The notes under the pieces: generated by a model
What the model saw: the letters and a program-made list of their open reading frames with translations, nothing else
Databases searched by the model: none
Told to the model about the DNA's origin: nothing
Shown here: positions 44,326 through 53,616 of the stretch, in pieces
How the letters are laid out: each line of letters starts with the position of its first letter
Position numbering within the stretch: the stretch's first letter is position 1
Assembly: GCF_016756595.1 (NCBI RefSeq)
Contig: NZ_AP023257.1
Coordinates: 2,496,001 to 2,560,000 of the forward strand
Direction: 5' to 3'
Length of the DNA stretch: 64,000 nt
Origin: Mesorhizobium sp. L-2-11
GTDB taxonomy: Bacteria; Pseudomonadota; Alphaproteobacteria; Rhizobiales; Rhizobiaceae
Program-made: the position numbers and the translations under genes

Positions 44326-44988
44326 CTATGTCAGCCCGATCACGCCGCCAGTGGCGTTCAATTCGCATCTGATCGGCGCCTGCCGCGTCTCCACCTTGCC
44401 TTGCCGTCCATAGTCGATGCTGACCTCGATGGGAGCTGAGATCGTATCCGGGCTCAACCGACGTATGGAACCTGCGCTGCTGACGCGCACACTGGTCGCG
44501 CCAAACGGGGCGGCGGCCGACTCGATTGCATCACGACAGGCGCGAACGACTTCATCCGGGACGCCCGGCAGCGCTTTGATTGGACTGACCGTTGATGGAC
44601 TGTCGACGTCACCTGGAGGCTGGAGGCTGGACGGAAGGTCGAGCGACCGTCCGGTCCCTGCGGACCGGGCGACACTGACGGCAGTGGCGGCCGTAGTTGC
44701 TGTCACTGCCGCCGTGGCAGTGGTGCTGGTCCCATCGTCCTTCACCGATGACCTGCTGCTGGAGCCGCCTGGTCCTTTGTGCGTGCCGCCCTTGCGGCCT
44801 TCGCCGTGATGGCTGCCAGCGCTATTGCCTCCGCCATCGTGGCTGCCAGCGCTATTGCGTCCGCCACCATGGTTGCCACCGCTATTGCCTCCGCCGCGCT
44901 CGCCGCCGGCAGCAGCTCCTGCGCAAGCTACCGCGATCGAGCAAACGAATGCGAAATAAGCCCAGCCGGATTCACGGGATTGACGCAC
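44326..44988 (-). CDS. Gly/Ser-rich exported protein
   Basis: A 220-residue protein using a GTG at 44988 with GGAGGT four bases before. It has a signal peptide (WAYFAFVCSIAVACAGAAAG), then a Gly/Asn/Ser/His-rich repeat region (GGGRNSAGSHDGGGNSAGSHHGEG), a Thr/Ala-rich stretch and a C-terminal domain (ACRDAIESAAAPFGATSVRVSSAGSI, then VSIDYGRQGKVETRQAPIRCELNATGG). The C-terminal pattern resembles small periplasmic domains in rhizobial proteins, but I cannot name it. The start could be at 45126 if the upstream frame is real, which I doubt. Confidence 0.6.
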   Translation of the reverse strand: MRQSRESGWAYFAFVCSIAVACAGAAAGGERGGGNSGGNHGGGRNSAGSHDGGGNSAGSHHGEGRKGGTHKGPGGSSSRSSVKDDGTSTTATAAVTATTAATAVSVARSAGTGRSLDLPSSLQPPGDVDSPSTVSPIKALPGVPDEVVRACRDAIESAAAPFGATSVRVSSAGSIRRLSPDTISAPIEVSIDYGRQGKVETRQAPIRCELNATGGVIGLT

Positions 44989-45239
44989 GACCACCTCCAC
45001 AAAGTGCGTCGGTCGAACCGTCCTTCCGCGGCATGCGGCTAGGACGGTGCAACCGCCGCCGCCCCAGGCAAACTCGCGACCAAGGCGGCCACGGGAGGTA
45101 ACTAGGGGATGAATCCGGCGTATCAAGGACGCGAGTACCGGGTGGGGGCCTCGCCGGTATTCGTTTCGGGTACAAGCGTCAGGGTTTGGCCGCTAGCGCA
45201 ATGACGTGCCGCCGTCCGGCGTCGAAAGCTGGATAAAGG

Positions 45240-45992
45240 TCAGGTTTCGGTCAAGGTGACGTGGTCGCCCAGCCTGATCTTGCCTGGCTGCACGACCTGG
45301 CAGAGCGCGCCGAAGCCGCCTTCGCCATGGCGCGCTATGGTTTGCAGCACTGCCGGTTCGAAGGCGAGATCGCCTTGCGCCAGCGCCGTAAAGGCGCAGC
45401 GCGTGCACGGTTCCGAGATCACCATCCGCGCCTTCCCGATCGACAGCACTTTCCCGATGATCTGCTGCTCGACGAAACCCTGCCGCGAAGCGTCGGTTTC
45501 GATCACGATGTTGGGCCGGAACCGCCTGGAATCCACTTGCGAAGGATCTTCAAGCAGGCCGGCAAGCCTGTTCATCGAGGCTGACGTGACGATGTGGATG
45601 TCGGCGCGCTGATAGCGTTGCGCGATATGATCCCGGGCTTCCGAGCCGAAGGGGACATGTGGGTGCAGCGCCGCCGGGAAATCGAGGAAGGCCGAAACCA
45701 GCTCGCCTGCGAGGCTGGAGCCGGCATCGATCCAGGAGCCGTCCAAGCCGATTTCCGGCCAGTCACCCTTCAACCTTGCAAGAAGGTTGGGCAGCGGTCG
45801 CCAGTGTTTTCGCTTCTCCGGCGCGGCAACAGTGCCGTCGCGCCGGTCGATGATGCCCCAGATCCGATCGCCCGGGATCCCGCCCTCCGCAAGCTCAGTC
45901 CCGTCCAGCCGTTCGCCGCCCATCGAACTGATGGGGTATCGCCAGATCTCCTTGATACGGCCAAACGCTGTCATGATGCGGCAACGAGCCAT
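45240..45992 (-). CDS. MOSC domain protein (YcbX-like)
   Basis: A 250-residue protein. The N-terminal beta-barrel begins GRIKEIWRYPISSMGGERLD, and the MOSC core contains RRFRPNIVIET and the conserved cysteine region ISEPCTRCAFTALAQGD. MOSC proteins bind molybdenum cofactor or handle sulfur/N-hydroxylated compounds. GAGG lies nine bases before the ATG at 45992. It starts seven bases after the ABC ATPase gene, so it is the last gene of that operon; whether it works with the transporter is unknown. Confidence 0.87.
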   Translation of the reverse strand: MARCRIMTAFGRIKEIWRYPISSMGGERLDGTELAEGGIPGDRIWGIIDRRDGTVAAPEKRKHWRPLPNLLARLKGDWPEIGLDGSWIDAGSSLAGELVSAFLDFPAALHPHVPFGSEARDHIAQRYQRADIHIVTSASMNRLAGLLEDPSQVDSRRFRPNIVIETDASRQGFVEQQIIGKVLSIGKARMVISEPCTRCAFTALAQGDLAFEPAVLQTIARHGEGGFGALCQVVQPGKIRLGDHVTLTET

Positions 45993-45999
45993 GCCGTCC

Positions 46000-47661
46000 T
46001 CATCGCGCCACTGCCTTGCGTGCGCCTGCGCCATCGGCGAAATGGCGATCGATCAGCATCGCGGCATCGAGGAGGGCGCGTGTGTAGGCGTGGCGCGGTC
46101 GATCGAAGACGTCGTCGCGGTCGCCGATCTCGACAATCCTTCCATCCTGCATGACGGCGACCCGATCGGCAACCTGCTCCACCGCGCCCAGATCATGCGA
46201 GACGAACAGGCAGGCGAACCCGTAGCGTTCCTGCAACGACCGGATCAGAAGCAGAATCTGTTTCTGCACCGTCATGTCGAGCGCCGAGACCGGCTCGTCG
46301 GCGACGACGAAGGCCGGTCGCCTGACGATCGCCCGAGCGATCGCGACGCGCTGGCGCTGGCCACCCGAAAGCTGATGCGGGAAACGCTCGAGAAGGTCGC
46401 GCGTCAGCCCCACTTCCTCGATGACCTCGTCCCTGCGCGCGGTCCGCCGCTTGCGGTCCAATTCGGTGTCGAGCTTCAGCGGCTCGGTGACGATCTCGGC
46501 AATCGACTGACGAGGGTCGAGCGACGAATAGGGGTCCTGGAAGACGATCTGCATTTCACGACGCTGCGCACGCGCGTCAGCGGATCGATCGTTTGCAATC
46601 GCCGTGCCAAGAAACGAGATCGTACCACTGGCCGGCCTGACGAGACCGACAATGGCGCGCCCGAGCGTCGTCTTGCCGGAGCCCGACGCGCCGACCAGCG
46701 CCAGGGTTTCGCCGCGCCGGATGGTCAGGTCGACGCCGTCGACGGCGCGCTTCGGCGGCGCGCGCCTAAACAGCCTGGGACGGCCCGGATAGTCGATGAC
46801 GACATTGCTGATCTCGACCAGGGGCGGGCCGTCGACGGTTTTTCTCGATCCGTCGGCGCTGCGCTTGGGAAGCGCATCCACCAGCCGCTTCGTGTAATCG
46901 TGCTGCGGTGCGTGAAGCACCTGAGTGCTGTTTCCCTGTTCGACTGCCTTGCCTTCGCACATCACCGTCACGTTGTTCACATAGTGGGACACCATGCCGA
47001 GGTCGTGGCTGATCAGCAGGACGGCGGTTCCGTTCTCCCGCGTCAGCTCGACCATCAGGTCAAGCACGTCGCGCTGCACCAGCGTGTCGAGCGCGGTGGT
47101 CGGCTCGTCGGCAATCAGCAGGCGCGGCTTGAGCAGCATGACCGATGCGAGCATGATGCGTTGGCGCATGCCGCCGGAGAATTCGTGCGGATAGGCCGCA
47201 AGGCATTTGCCGGGGTCCTTGATCTGGATCCTCTCCAGCATTGCCAGCGAGCGGTCCTTTATCTCGGCGCGCGACATGGCGCGATGCAGGCGCAGACCCT
47301 CCGCCATCTGCTCGCCGATGGTGACGGCGGGATTGAGCGAGACCATCGGCTCCTGGAAAACCATGCCGATCCGGGCACCGCGTATCTGGCGCAGCGCCTT
47401 TGCGGCGAGGCCGGTGAGCTGTTGTCCTTCGAAGTGGATGCTGCTGTCGGGCGTCGTGACCAGCGGGGCAGGGAGCAGGCTCACGATCGAGCGGGCCGCC
47501 ATCGTCTTGCCCGAACCGGATTCGCCGACCAGCGCCAGCATGTCGCTGGGGGCGAGGTCGAAATTCAGCCCGTCGACGATCCGCTTTCCCGATGGCCCGA
47601 CCGAGATCGACAGGTTGCGCACTGAAAGCATCGTGTTGTTGTCCGCGGTCGGCACGAGCAT
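46000..47661 (-). CDS. dipeptide/nickel-type ABC transporter ATPase, two nucleotide-binding domains fused
   Basis: A 553-residue cytosolic protein with two complete ATPase domains (DppD-like then DppF-like). Domain 1 has GESGSGKTMAARS, FSGGMRQR and LLIADEPTTALD. Domain 2 has GASGSGKTTLGRA, LSGGQRQRVAIARA and FVVADEPVSALD. Such fusions energise oligopeptide- or glutathione-type importers. It starts 11 bases after the permease stop. The ATG at 47661 is used; a second ATG ten codons later (MLSVRNLSISVG) is also possible. Confidence 0.93.
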   Translation of the reverse strand: MLVPTADNNTMLSVRNLSISVGPSGKRIVDGLNFDLAPSDMLALVGESGSGKTMAARSIVSLLPAPLVTTPDSSIHFEGQQLTGLAAKALRQIRGARIGMVFQEPMVSLNPAVTIGEQMAEGLRLHRAMSRAEIKDRSLAMLERIQIKDPGKCLAAYPHEFSGGMRQRIMLASVMLLKPRLLIADEPTTALDTLVQRDVLDLMVELTRENGTAVLLISHDLGMVSHYVNNVTVMCEGKAVEQGNSTQVLHAPQHDYTKRLVDALPKRSADGSRKTVDGPPLVEISNVVIDYPGRPRLFRRAPPKRAVDGVDLTIRRGETLALVGASGSGKTTLGRAIVGLVRPASGTISFLGTAIANDRSADARAQRREMQIVFQDPYSSLDPRQSIAEIVTEPLKLDTELDRKRRTARRDEVIEEVGLTRDLLERFPHQLSGGQRQRVAIARAIVRRPAFVVADEPVSALDMTVQKQILLLIRSLQERYGFACLFVSHDLGAVEQVADRVAVMQDGRIVEIGDRDDVFDRPRHAYTRALLDAAMLIDRHFADGAGARKAVAR

Positions 47662-47672
47662 GTTTCCAGGAC

Positions 47673-48500
47673 CTATATTTTCGGGTCGAGCCAGTCGCGC
47701 ACCGCGTCGCCCAGCATGTTGATGCCGAGCAGCGTGATCGAGATGCAGAGACCCGGCAGGATGATCAGATGCGGCGCCTGGCCGACATAGGGCCGAGCTG
47801 TCGACAGCATGTTGCCCCAGCTCGGCGCCGGAGGCGGGACGCCCAGTCCAAGAAAGCTCAGCGCACTTTCCGACAGGATGATCCAGCCGAACATGGTGGT
47901 GGCGAGCACGATGATCGGGGCAACGCAGTTGGGCAGCACGTGCCGCGCCATGGTGATGATCTCGCTGTTGCCCATCACCCGCGAGGCCTCGACATATTCC
48001 CGCTCGCGAATGGACATCACCGAGGCCCGCACCACGCGCACCACGATCGGCATGTAGGCAAGGCCGAGCGCAACGATGATACCCTCGCGGCTGGCGCCGA
48101 TCACCGCCATCAGGCCGAGCGCCAGAAGCAGGCCGGGGAACGCGAGGAAGGCGTCGTTGACCATCATGACGACGCGATCGACCCAGCCGCGCAGGAAACC
48201 GGCGAGAACGCCGAACACAATGCCGAGGATCAAGGCGAAGGCGACTGTCGCACAAGCGATCCAGGCGCTGGTCCGGGCGCCGCTGGCGAGGCGGCTGAGC
48301 ACGTCGCGCCCGAACTCGTCGGCGCCGAGCAGGTGCTGAGGCGACGGCCCGCTGAGCCGCGACGGTAGATCAAGCTTGAGCGGATCGTAGGGCGCGATCC
48401 ACGGGCCGAACACAGCCAGAAGGATCAATGCCCCGGTGACGGCGATCCCGAAGGTCGCATTGAATTTCAGGCCTGGCCGGCCGAGCGCACGGGCGATCAT
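47673..48500 (-). CDS. ABC transporter permease (DppC-like)
   Basis: A 275-residue inner-membrane protein with the oligopeptide-permease pattern: GTGALILLAVFGPWIAPYDP-like first helix region, HLLGADEFGRDVLSRL, and the EAA loop region EYVEASRVMGNSEIITMARHVLPN. It overlaps the upstream permease gene by four bases (ATGA), indicating coupling. It forms the channel with the next protein. Confidence 0.93.
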   Translation of the reverse strand: MIARALGRPGLKFNATFGIAVTGALILLAVFGPWIAPYDPLKLDLPSRLSGPSPQHLLGADEFGRDVLSRLASGARTSAWIACATVAFALILGIVFGVLAGFLRGWVDRVVMMVNDAFLAFPGLLLALGLMAVIGASREGIIVALGLAYMPIVVRVVRASVMSIREREYVEASRVMGNSEIITMARHVLPNCVAPIIVLATTMFGWIILSESALSFLGLGVPPPAPSWGNMLSTARPYVGQAPHLIILPGLCISITLLGINMLGDAVRDWLDPKI

Positions 48501-49438
48501 GCGGCGACCCTCGGATCGAGCAGCGGATAGACGAGGTCGACGAGAAGGTTGACCACGACATAGATGAAGGCGACGAACAGCATCGTTCCCTGGATCAGCG
48601 GATAGTCGCGGGCATAGATGGCATCGACCAGCAGCCGGCCGAGGCCGGGAATGGTGAAGACGGTCTCGATGACGACGATGCTGGAAAGCAGGCTGCCGAG
48701 CACCAAGCCGATCAGGGTCAAGGTGGGCGCGAAGGCGTTCTTGAAAGCATGGCGCCACATCACAGCGCTTTCGGAAAGTCCCTTTGCCCGCGCATGGGTG
48801 ATGTATTCCAGCCGCGCCACCTCGATCGTGCTGGCCCTGGCCATGCGCGCGATCGGGCCGGACTCGACGAGCACCAGCGTGACCACGGGCAGGATCACAT
48901 ACAGAGCGGCTTGCGCGAAGTCGCGGCTGAAGGGCACGTAGCCGACGATCGGCAGCCAGCCGAGATAGAGGCCGAAGATCAGCATCAGCATCAACCCCAG
49001 CCAGAAACTGGGGATCGAAAGCAGGATGGTCGAGGTGGCGACGACGGTGATGTCGCCAAAACTGTCCTGTCTCCAGGCGGCCAGCATGCCGGCCGGCACG
49101 GCGATGGCGGAGGCGACAAGCACGGCCAGGAGGACGATGATCGAGGAGACGGCGAAACGGTCGAGGATCAGCGGCAGCACCTCCTGCCCGCTGCCGATCG
49201 AGCGTCCGAAATCGCCTGAAAGGACGTTGCCGGCCCAGATCAGATATTGCACCACCACAGGCTGGTCGAGCCCCATCTGATGCCGCATCGCATCGACCTG
49301 TCCGGGCTGTGCGAGGTCTCCCAGCATCAGCGTCGCAGGATCACCCGGGATGAAGCGCATCATCACGAAGACTGCAACCGACACCAGGACGAGTGTCGGT
49401 ATGGCGCTGGCGATCCGGGTCAGGACAAAGCGGACCAT
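48497..49438 (-). CDS. ABC transporter permease (DppB-like)
   Basis: A 313-residue inner-membrane protein. It has the first helix FVLTRIASAIPTLVLVSVAVFVMMRFIPGDP, the conserved LGLDQP-type region (MGLDQPVVVQYLIW), and the EAA-type loop EYITHARAKGLSESAVMWRHAFKNA. AGGAG lies before the ATG at 49438. The preceding C45 hydrolase gene overlaps its start by 19 bases. No substrate-binding protein gene is in this operon. Confidence 0.93.
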   Translation of the reverse strand: MVRFVLTRIASAIPTLVLVSVAVFVMMRFIPGDPATLMLGDLAQPGQVDAMRHQMGLDQPVVVQYLIWAGNVLSGDFGRSIGSGQEVLPLILDRFAVSSIIVLLAVLVASAIAVPAGMLAAWRQDSFGDITVVATSTILLSIPSFWLGLMLMLIFGLYLGWLPIVGYVPFSRDFAQAALYVILPVVTLVLVESGPIARMARASTIEVARLEYITHARAKGLSESAVMWRHAFKNAFAPTLTLIGLVLGSLLSSIVVIETVFTIPGLGRLLVDAIYARDYPLIQGTMLFVAFIYVVVNLLVDLVYPLLDPRVAA

Positions 49439-50616
49439 CGTTTCTCCTGTGAAATCGAAGGTTTCTCCCGTGCCGGCATCGCCTTCTCGGCGCGCTCGCG
49501 GACCTCGTCGTCGAGGGTGAGTTCGTAGCGGGTGAATTCGCGGTTCTCGGCCGGCAACGGTGCGATCTCCATGACGCCGGCGGCTGGTTCGAAGACGATC
49601 ATCGCGACCGTCGCCGAGAGATTGCCGCCTTTCTTCCTGATCCGCGGACGACAGACGCTGAACGGCGAAGCGAAATCGTCGAACAGGGCTTCCTTCAAAT
49701 CGTCGATCGTGACGTCCCCATGCCGCGCCGACAGGCGACGGCGCACGCGCTGGTCGCGATAAAGACTGTCCGGCACGTCGCGAAGCCCGGTTTCGCGCAG
49801 CTTCGACAACGCCACGGGGCTCTGCCAGTGATTGGCGTGGACGATCATGTCGTCGTCCGGATAGATAGCGAAGGCCTCGTCCGGCGCGCATTCGAAATCG
49901 ACCGTGAAGCCCTCGGCGGTGCTCAGTATCATGTTGTTGGAGCCGGATTTCGGTGTCGTCGCCACCACCTTGATGGCGTCGGCGAAATGCTGCGCTTCAA
50001 GCGCCCGGCGCCGGATGAAGGGCAGCGGAATTCCGATCTCGCGATAGTCGCGGTCCGATTCGAGATAGTTCGCGGTGATGCCGATGCCGGCCGCGTTGAA
50101 GCCGCTGCGCGCCAGTCCGCCGGCTTCGGTGAAGGTCAGGAGGTCCGGCCCGTCCGTTCGCCGGATGCGCAGCACCACCGAGGTCTCGGCGCATTCGGCC
50201 TTCCAGTCCCAGTTCTGGCCATGGATGAGCCTGCCGTTTCGGGTTGCCTCCGGCAAAATCACAGCGCCGGTGCAGCCGTCGGGCTCGTCGTCGGAAATGC
50301 CTTTCTCGCGCCGGGCCAGCTGCAGGATTTCGGTACGCGCGTTGACCAGGACGATCGAGGACAGGTCGAGATTGGCGCCTGACGCGATCCCTTCCATTTC
50401 CTCAACGAGATCGGGCGCCCATTGCCGTAAGCGAGGCAGGAAGATTTGGGAGAACCGCGCGACATCGTCCCGCCTGAAGCCGAACCGGTCGAGCTGGCCG
50501 GCATAGAGCGCCACCGATGCGCCGATGCGCCCGCGCGCCTGTTCGCCATAGGCCATGCCGCGCGCTCTCGGCGCCCCATCGATCTCGACAAGCGGAAAAG
50601 GTGCGACTGTTGTCAT
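49420..50616 (-). CDS. C45-family acyltransferase/amidase (penicillin acylase-like Ntn hydrolase)
   Basis: A 398-residue protein of the C45 (isopenicillin N acyltransferase-like) family. ARGMAYGEQARGRI is near the start. The autocatalytic cysteine is in EPDGCTGAVILPEAT near residue 113, where the chain would be self-cleaved to expose Cys. GQNWDWKAE, FTEAGGLARSGFNAAGIGITAN and MIVHANHWQSP follow. It probably hydrolyses or transfers an acyl group from an imported amide or peptide, since the following genes encode a peptide-type importer. The ATG at 50616 is used. It is the first gene of the operon. Confidence 0.88.
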   Translation of the reverse strand: MTTVAPFPLVEIDGAPRARGMAYGEQARGRIGASVALYAGQLDRFGFRRDDVARFSQIFLPRLRQWAPDLVEEMEGIASGANLDLSSIVLVNARTEILQLARREKGISDDEPDGCTGAVILPEATRNGRLIHGQNWDWKAECAETSVVLRIRRTDGPDLLTFTEAGGLARSGFNAAGIGITANYLESDRDYREIGIPLPFIRRRALEAQHFADAIKVVATTPKSGSNNMILSTAEGFTVDFECAPDEAFAIYPDDDMIVHANHWQSPVALSKLRETGLRDVPDSLYRDQRVRRRLSARHGDVTIDDLKEALFDDFASPFSVCRPRIRKKGGNLSATVAMIVFEPAAGVMEIAPLPAENREFTRYELTLDDEVRERAEKAMPAREKPSISQEKRWSALS

Positions 50617-50755
50617 CAAGGAAGCCTCAACTCGTTGAGTTCGGATACTAATGCATTTTGATTGAATGAAAAGCAGGAAAATTCGATAGATTGCCAGTTC
50701 GAACTGCGTGGCGCATATCTATAATGCGAAAATGCGAACGCCTGAGGAAGTGCCT

Positions 50756-51688
50756 ATGAATGAAACGATCATCGACCGGCCGGCGCGCGGCGAGGCGGCC
50801 AGTCCGCTGCAGATCGATCTGGCGCGGCGGATCCTGGAGCGGATCAGGGATTCGGGCTGGGCGGTTGGAACCCGCGTCTCGGTGCCCGACCTTGCCCGCA
50901 CCTTCGGCGTCTCGCGTTCTCCCATCAGCGCGGCGTTGGAGTTGCTGGTCGCCCAGGGCATCTTGTGCCCGTTCGAGACGAGGGGGCTGCAATTGGCGCG
51001 CGAGGTCGCCGACCTCGACCCTGAGGATATCCTGCCCAGTTCACCGCTCGAGGAGCTTTACCGCAGGATGATGCGCGAGCGCGCGCTCGGTCAGCTGCCG
51101 CAGGAGGTATCCGAGGCGGAACTGATGCCGCGCTATCAGGTGTCGCGCGGCGTCGTGCGCAAGCTTTTGCTCCGCTTTGCCGCCGAAGGGCTGGTGCAGC
51201 GCCTGCCGGGGCATGGCTGGCGTTTCGCCGACACACTGGTCGGCGAGGACGCCTACCGGGAGAGCTATGAATTCCGGACGGCCGTCGAATGCGCGGCGCT
51301 GCGATCGCCCATGTTCAAAGCGGATCCTCAGCAGCTGGCGCCGGTCCGCCGCGCTCACGAGCGCATCCTGGCGATCGTATCGACGGGCAAGACGCTGATC
51401 GGCGGCGACGAATGGTTCCGGATCAACGCGTCCTTTCACGAAGGGCTTGCGGCCTGTTCCGGCAACCGGTTCCTGGCAGATGCGGTGCGCCAGCAGAACA
51501 ATCTGCGCCGGTTGCAGGAATCGGCGGGTTTCGAGGAACTGCCGGCGGAACGCATCGAGCAGTCCTGCCGGGAACATCTGGCCATCCTCGATGCCGTCGA
51601 GGCGGGCGAGATCGAATGGGCCGAGGCGCTGCTGCGCCAGCATCTAAGGCAGGCATCCGAGTTCGCTTCGCCGCAGCGCTCGATCTGA
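50756..51688 (+). CDS. GntR-type regulator with two winged-helix domains and FCD domain
   Basis: A 310-residue protein. Residues about 18-80 form a first winged helix (TRVSVPDLARTFGVSRSPISAALELLVAQGIL). Residues about 98-160 form a second one (VSEAELMPRYQVSRGVVRKLLLRFAAEGLVQRLPGHGWRF). The rest is an FCD ligand-binding domain with metal-type histidines (INASFHEGLAACSGN, SCREHLAILDAV, ALLRQHL). GAGGAAG lies just before the ATG at 50756. It is divergent from the C45-hydrolase/ABC operon and is its likely local regulator. Two DNA-binding domains in one FadR-type protein is uncommon. Confidence 0.88.
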   Translation: MNETIIDRPARGEAASPLQIDLARRILERIRDSGWAVGTRVSVPDLARTFGVSRSPISAALELLVAQGILCPFETRGLQLAREVADLDPEDILPSSPLEELYRRMMRERALGQLPQEVSEAELMPRYQVSRGVVRKLLLRFAAEGLVQRLPGHGWRFADTLVGEDAYRESYEFRTAVECAALRSPMFKADPQQLAPVRRAHERILAIVSTGKTLIGGDEWFRINASFHEGLAACSGNRFLADAVRQQNNLRRLQESAGFEELPAERIEQSCREHLAILDAVEAGEIEWAEALLRQHLRQASEFASPQRSI

Positions 51689-51893
51689 TGCCTGCGATAT
51701 CAGCGACGATGAGCATTTTCCGTCGTCATTTTCCGCGCCGCCTGATCACCACTGACAGCACCGAGACGACGGCGACCGCAGCCCGCATGCTGGCCACTCA
51801 GTGAGCCAACGCGCCGACACCATTCGGCATCCATGACGGACTGGCATGACGGACTTGGTATGACGGACTGGGCGAACGAGCGTCTCCGCTCCG

Positions 51894-52073
51894 TCAAATG
51901 TCGGGATTTTTGGGAGCGATTTTCAGCGGCGCATCATTTTCATCCGGATTGGGAACAGGAGCTTCGTCGGGAAGTCTGTCCGGGTCCGGCTCACGCACGG
52001 GCTTCGGCTCAGGAAACGGCGGCGGTGTGGGCGCGGGAGTGGGCGTTGGTTCGGGAGTGGGAAGAATGGCCAT
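51894..52073 (-). CDS. small proline-rich protein
   Basis: A 59-residue protein (MAILPTPEPTPTPAPTPPPF, then PEPKPVREPDPDRLPDEAP) with AAGGA before the ATG at 52073. A full-consensus EcfG-type promoter lies about 108 bases further up on the same strand. Composition resembles the ORF at 12792-13103. No membrane segment or signal peptide is visible; a disordered stress protein is the best guess. The opposite strand has a Gly/Ser-rich shadow ORF. Confidence 0.65.
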   Translation of the reverse strand: MAILPTPEPTPTPAPTPPPFPEPKPVREPDPDRLPDEAPVPNPDENDAPLKIAPKNPDI

Positions 52074-52180
52074 GCTGTGATTTCCTTCCGCTCGCGCTCT
52101 GCCTTGGCGGGTTGCCGACATCGGCTGGGTTTTTTGAAGCCACCCGTATCGATCGGTTTTCGATCGGGCTGCGCACGCAG

Positions 52181-52205
52181 AACGACCACGCATGCCTATG
52201 GTTCC
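52181..52205 (-). promoter_or_regulatory. EcfG-type promoter (full consensus) for the 59-residue protein
   Basis: On the minus strand, GGAAC (52205-52201), 16 bases, CGTT (52184-52181). Confidence 0.6.
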
Positions 52206-52369
52206 GACGCGAGCCTGCGATGATCCCGCAGGCATCGGCATTCCTGGCCGGACGGGGCCGTCAGAAAAGTGATCGAATGGTCCGCGCATGAGGGCCTTGC
52301 CGGCGTCGTGGAGCGCCATAATTTCCATTTCAGGGTGGGACGAACTCACCTGCTGAATAGGAGGCGGCC

Positions 52370-52804
52370 GTGAAGCACCAAACACTTGACCAACTGCATA
52401 CCGTTGCCGACGTTCACGCTGACGCAACAGACCTCGTAGCGACCCGAAGCCAGCGTCTCGAACGTTGGGCGAAACTGCTGGAGAAAAATCCCGATCGACG
52501 TCTCGAAGCGTTGACGGGCACCGAATACAAGTCCCCTGAGATACGCGAGAAAATGCGTTACAACGACTCGCCTCTCACGGTTGCCTTCGAGGACCCGATC
52601 TTTCGCGCGCAAGGCTTGAAAGATGACACCTACGGCGAAGCCAGGCGCTTCTTCGAGCTGACCGACTGGCAGCTGCACGAAATCGTCTGCCATTGCCATG
52701 TCGGCGCCACGATACGAGCGCGATGGGCAGCCTCTCGCGTCCGTGCGGCAATGTCCGAGAGGTTTGGTTTCTTCGCCTGGCTGCGAGGAATATTCATGCA
52801 CTGA
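52370..52804 (+). CDS. hypothetical protein
   Basis: A 144-residue soluble protein with a GTG start at 52370 and GGAGGC about four bases before. It contains RSQRLERWAKLLEKNPDRRLEALTGTEY and DTYGEARRFFELTDWQLHEIVCHCHVG. Short proteins like this are found in rhizobia without a known function. It is alone on its strand. Confidence 0.7.
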   Translation: MKHQTLDQLHTVADVHADATDLVATRSQRLERWAKLLEKNPDRRLEALTGTEYKSPEIREKMRYNDSPLTVAFEDPIFRAQGLKDDTYGEARRFFELTDWQLHEIVCHCHVGATIRARWAASRVRAAMSERFGFFAWLRGIFMH

Positions 52805-53167
52805 CGCTACGGGCATTCACGCTGCCGGCATTTATGCCGGGCGCCGGCATGTTCGGGTGATGGGGGCGGCGAAGTGATTTCCACGCCTCGCATCAGTGGT
52901 CGTTGATGAGCGGATAGGCCGTTTCGGCGGCGATCCGCCATCGGCGAAGCTTGAACAATAGGCTCGATATCACAGGGATGCGCCAGTCGGCGGGCGCCGT
53001 GTGGCGGCGATGATCGAGACTACCGTCATCCTCGATGGCAGCCGCTGCCTCCGCAAGCCTTGTCCTTGACCTGGTTGCGGAACCGCTGGCTGTCGATTGT
53101 TCCCCGCGCAAGGCAAGGTGGCCTGGCCTTCGATTGAGCCTCGGTTTCCTCAAGCCGGTACACACCT
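52805..53167. other. gene-free stretch
   Basis: 363 bases between the hypothetical gene and acylphosphatase. A short GCCGGCAT/ATGCCGGG hairpin near 52830 is the only structure. A 90-codon minus-strand frame (52893-53165) lacks convincing protein features. Confidence 0.45.
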
Positions 53168-53452
53168 CTAGCCGATGATCCTGAATCCGTTCGGCTCCAG
53201 GCCGGCATCGACGTATTGTGATGTCACGCTGGCGACCGACGCTCCGGTCGGACCTTTCCAGAGCCGGTCCATCATGGTCGAAATCGCGCCTTCGGCTCCG
53301 ACGATCAGTGCCGTTACGGATCCATCCTCCTCATTGCGAACCCATCCCGAAAGACCGAGCCTCTCGGCCTCGGTCCGTGTCCACACGCGAAACGAGACGC
53401 CTTGCACCCTTCCCCTCAGTCTGACCCGTACCGCTTTGCGCCCGTCCTCCAT
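53168..53452 (-). CDS. acyP: acylphosphatase
   Basis: A 94-residue protein with both catalytic regions of the family: the phosphate loop with Arg in RLRGRVQGVSFRVWTR, and the Asn in LGLSGWVRNEEDGSVTALI. It hydrolyses acyl phosphates such as acetyl or carbamoyl phosphate. GGAGGT sits four bases before the ATG at 53452. A GTG two codons earlier overlaps the ribosome site and is unlikely. It is divergent from the nucleotidyltransferase gene. Confidence 0.92.
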   Translation of the reverse strand: MEDGRKAVRVRLRGRVQGVSFRVWTRTEAERLGLSGWVRNEEDGSVTALIVGAEGAISTMMDRLWKGPTGASVASVTSQYVDAGLEPNGFRIIG

Positions 53453-53544
53453 GGTCACCTCCGTGCAACTGGTTTGTTCACACCTTCAACTCACCAGCGG
53501 CGAAAAAGGCTCCGCCATTACATTTTACGCATGATGTCGGCAAC

Positions 53545-53569
53545 GGAACCATGCGGCGGCGGCTTTGTT
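53545..53569 (+). promoter_or_regulatory. EcfG-like promoter for the nucleotidyltransferase/phosphoesterase pair
   Basis: GGAAC (53545-53549), 16 bases, TGTT (53566-53569), ending 47 bases before the start codon at 53617. Confidence 0.45.
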
Positions 53570-53616
53570 TAAAGACGGACAGCTGCAGGTTGCTGGGCTT
53601 CGGAGCCGCGATTTTC

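Noticed and set aside
44326..45126. Longer start for the Gly/Ser-rich exported protein
   Set aside because: The GTG at 44988 has a near-perfect ribosome site and gives a clean signal peptide; the upstream extension does not look like protein.
52893..53165. 90-codon minus-strand frame before acylphosphatase
   Set aside because: Low-complexity composition, no ribosome site and no recognisable fold; treated as non-coding.
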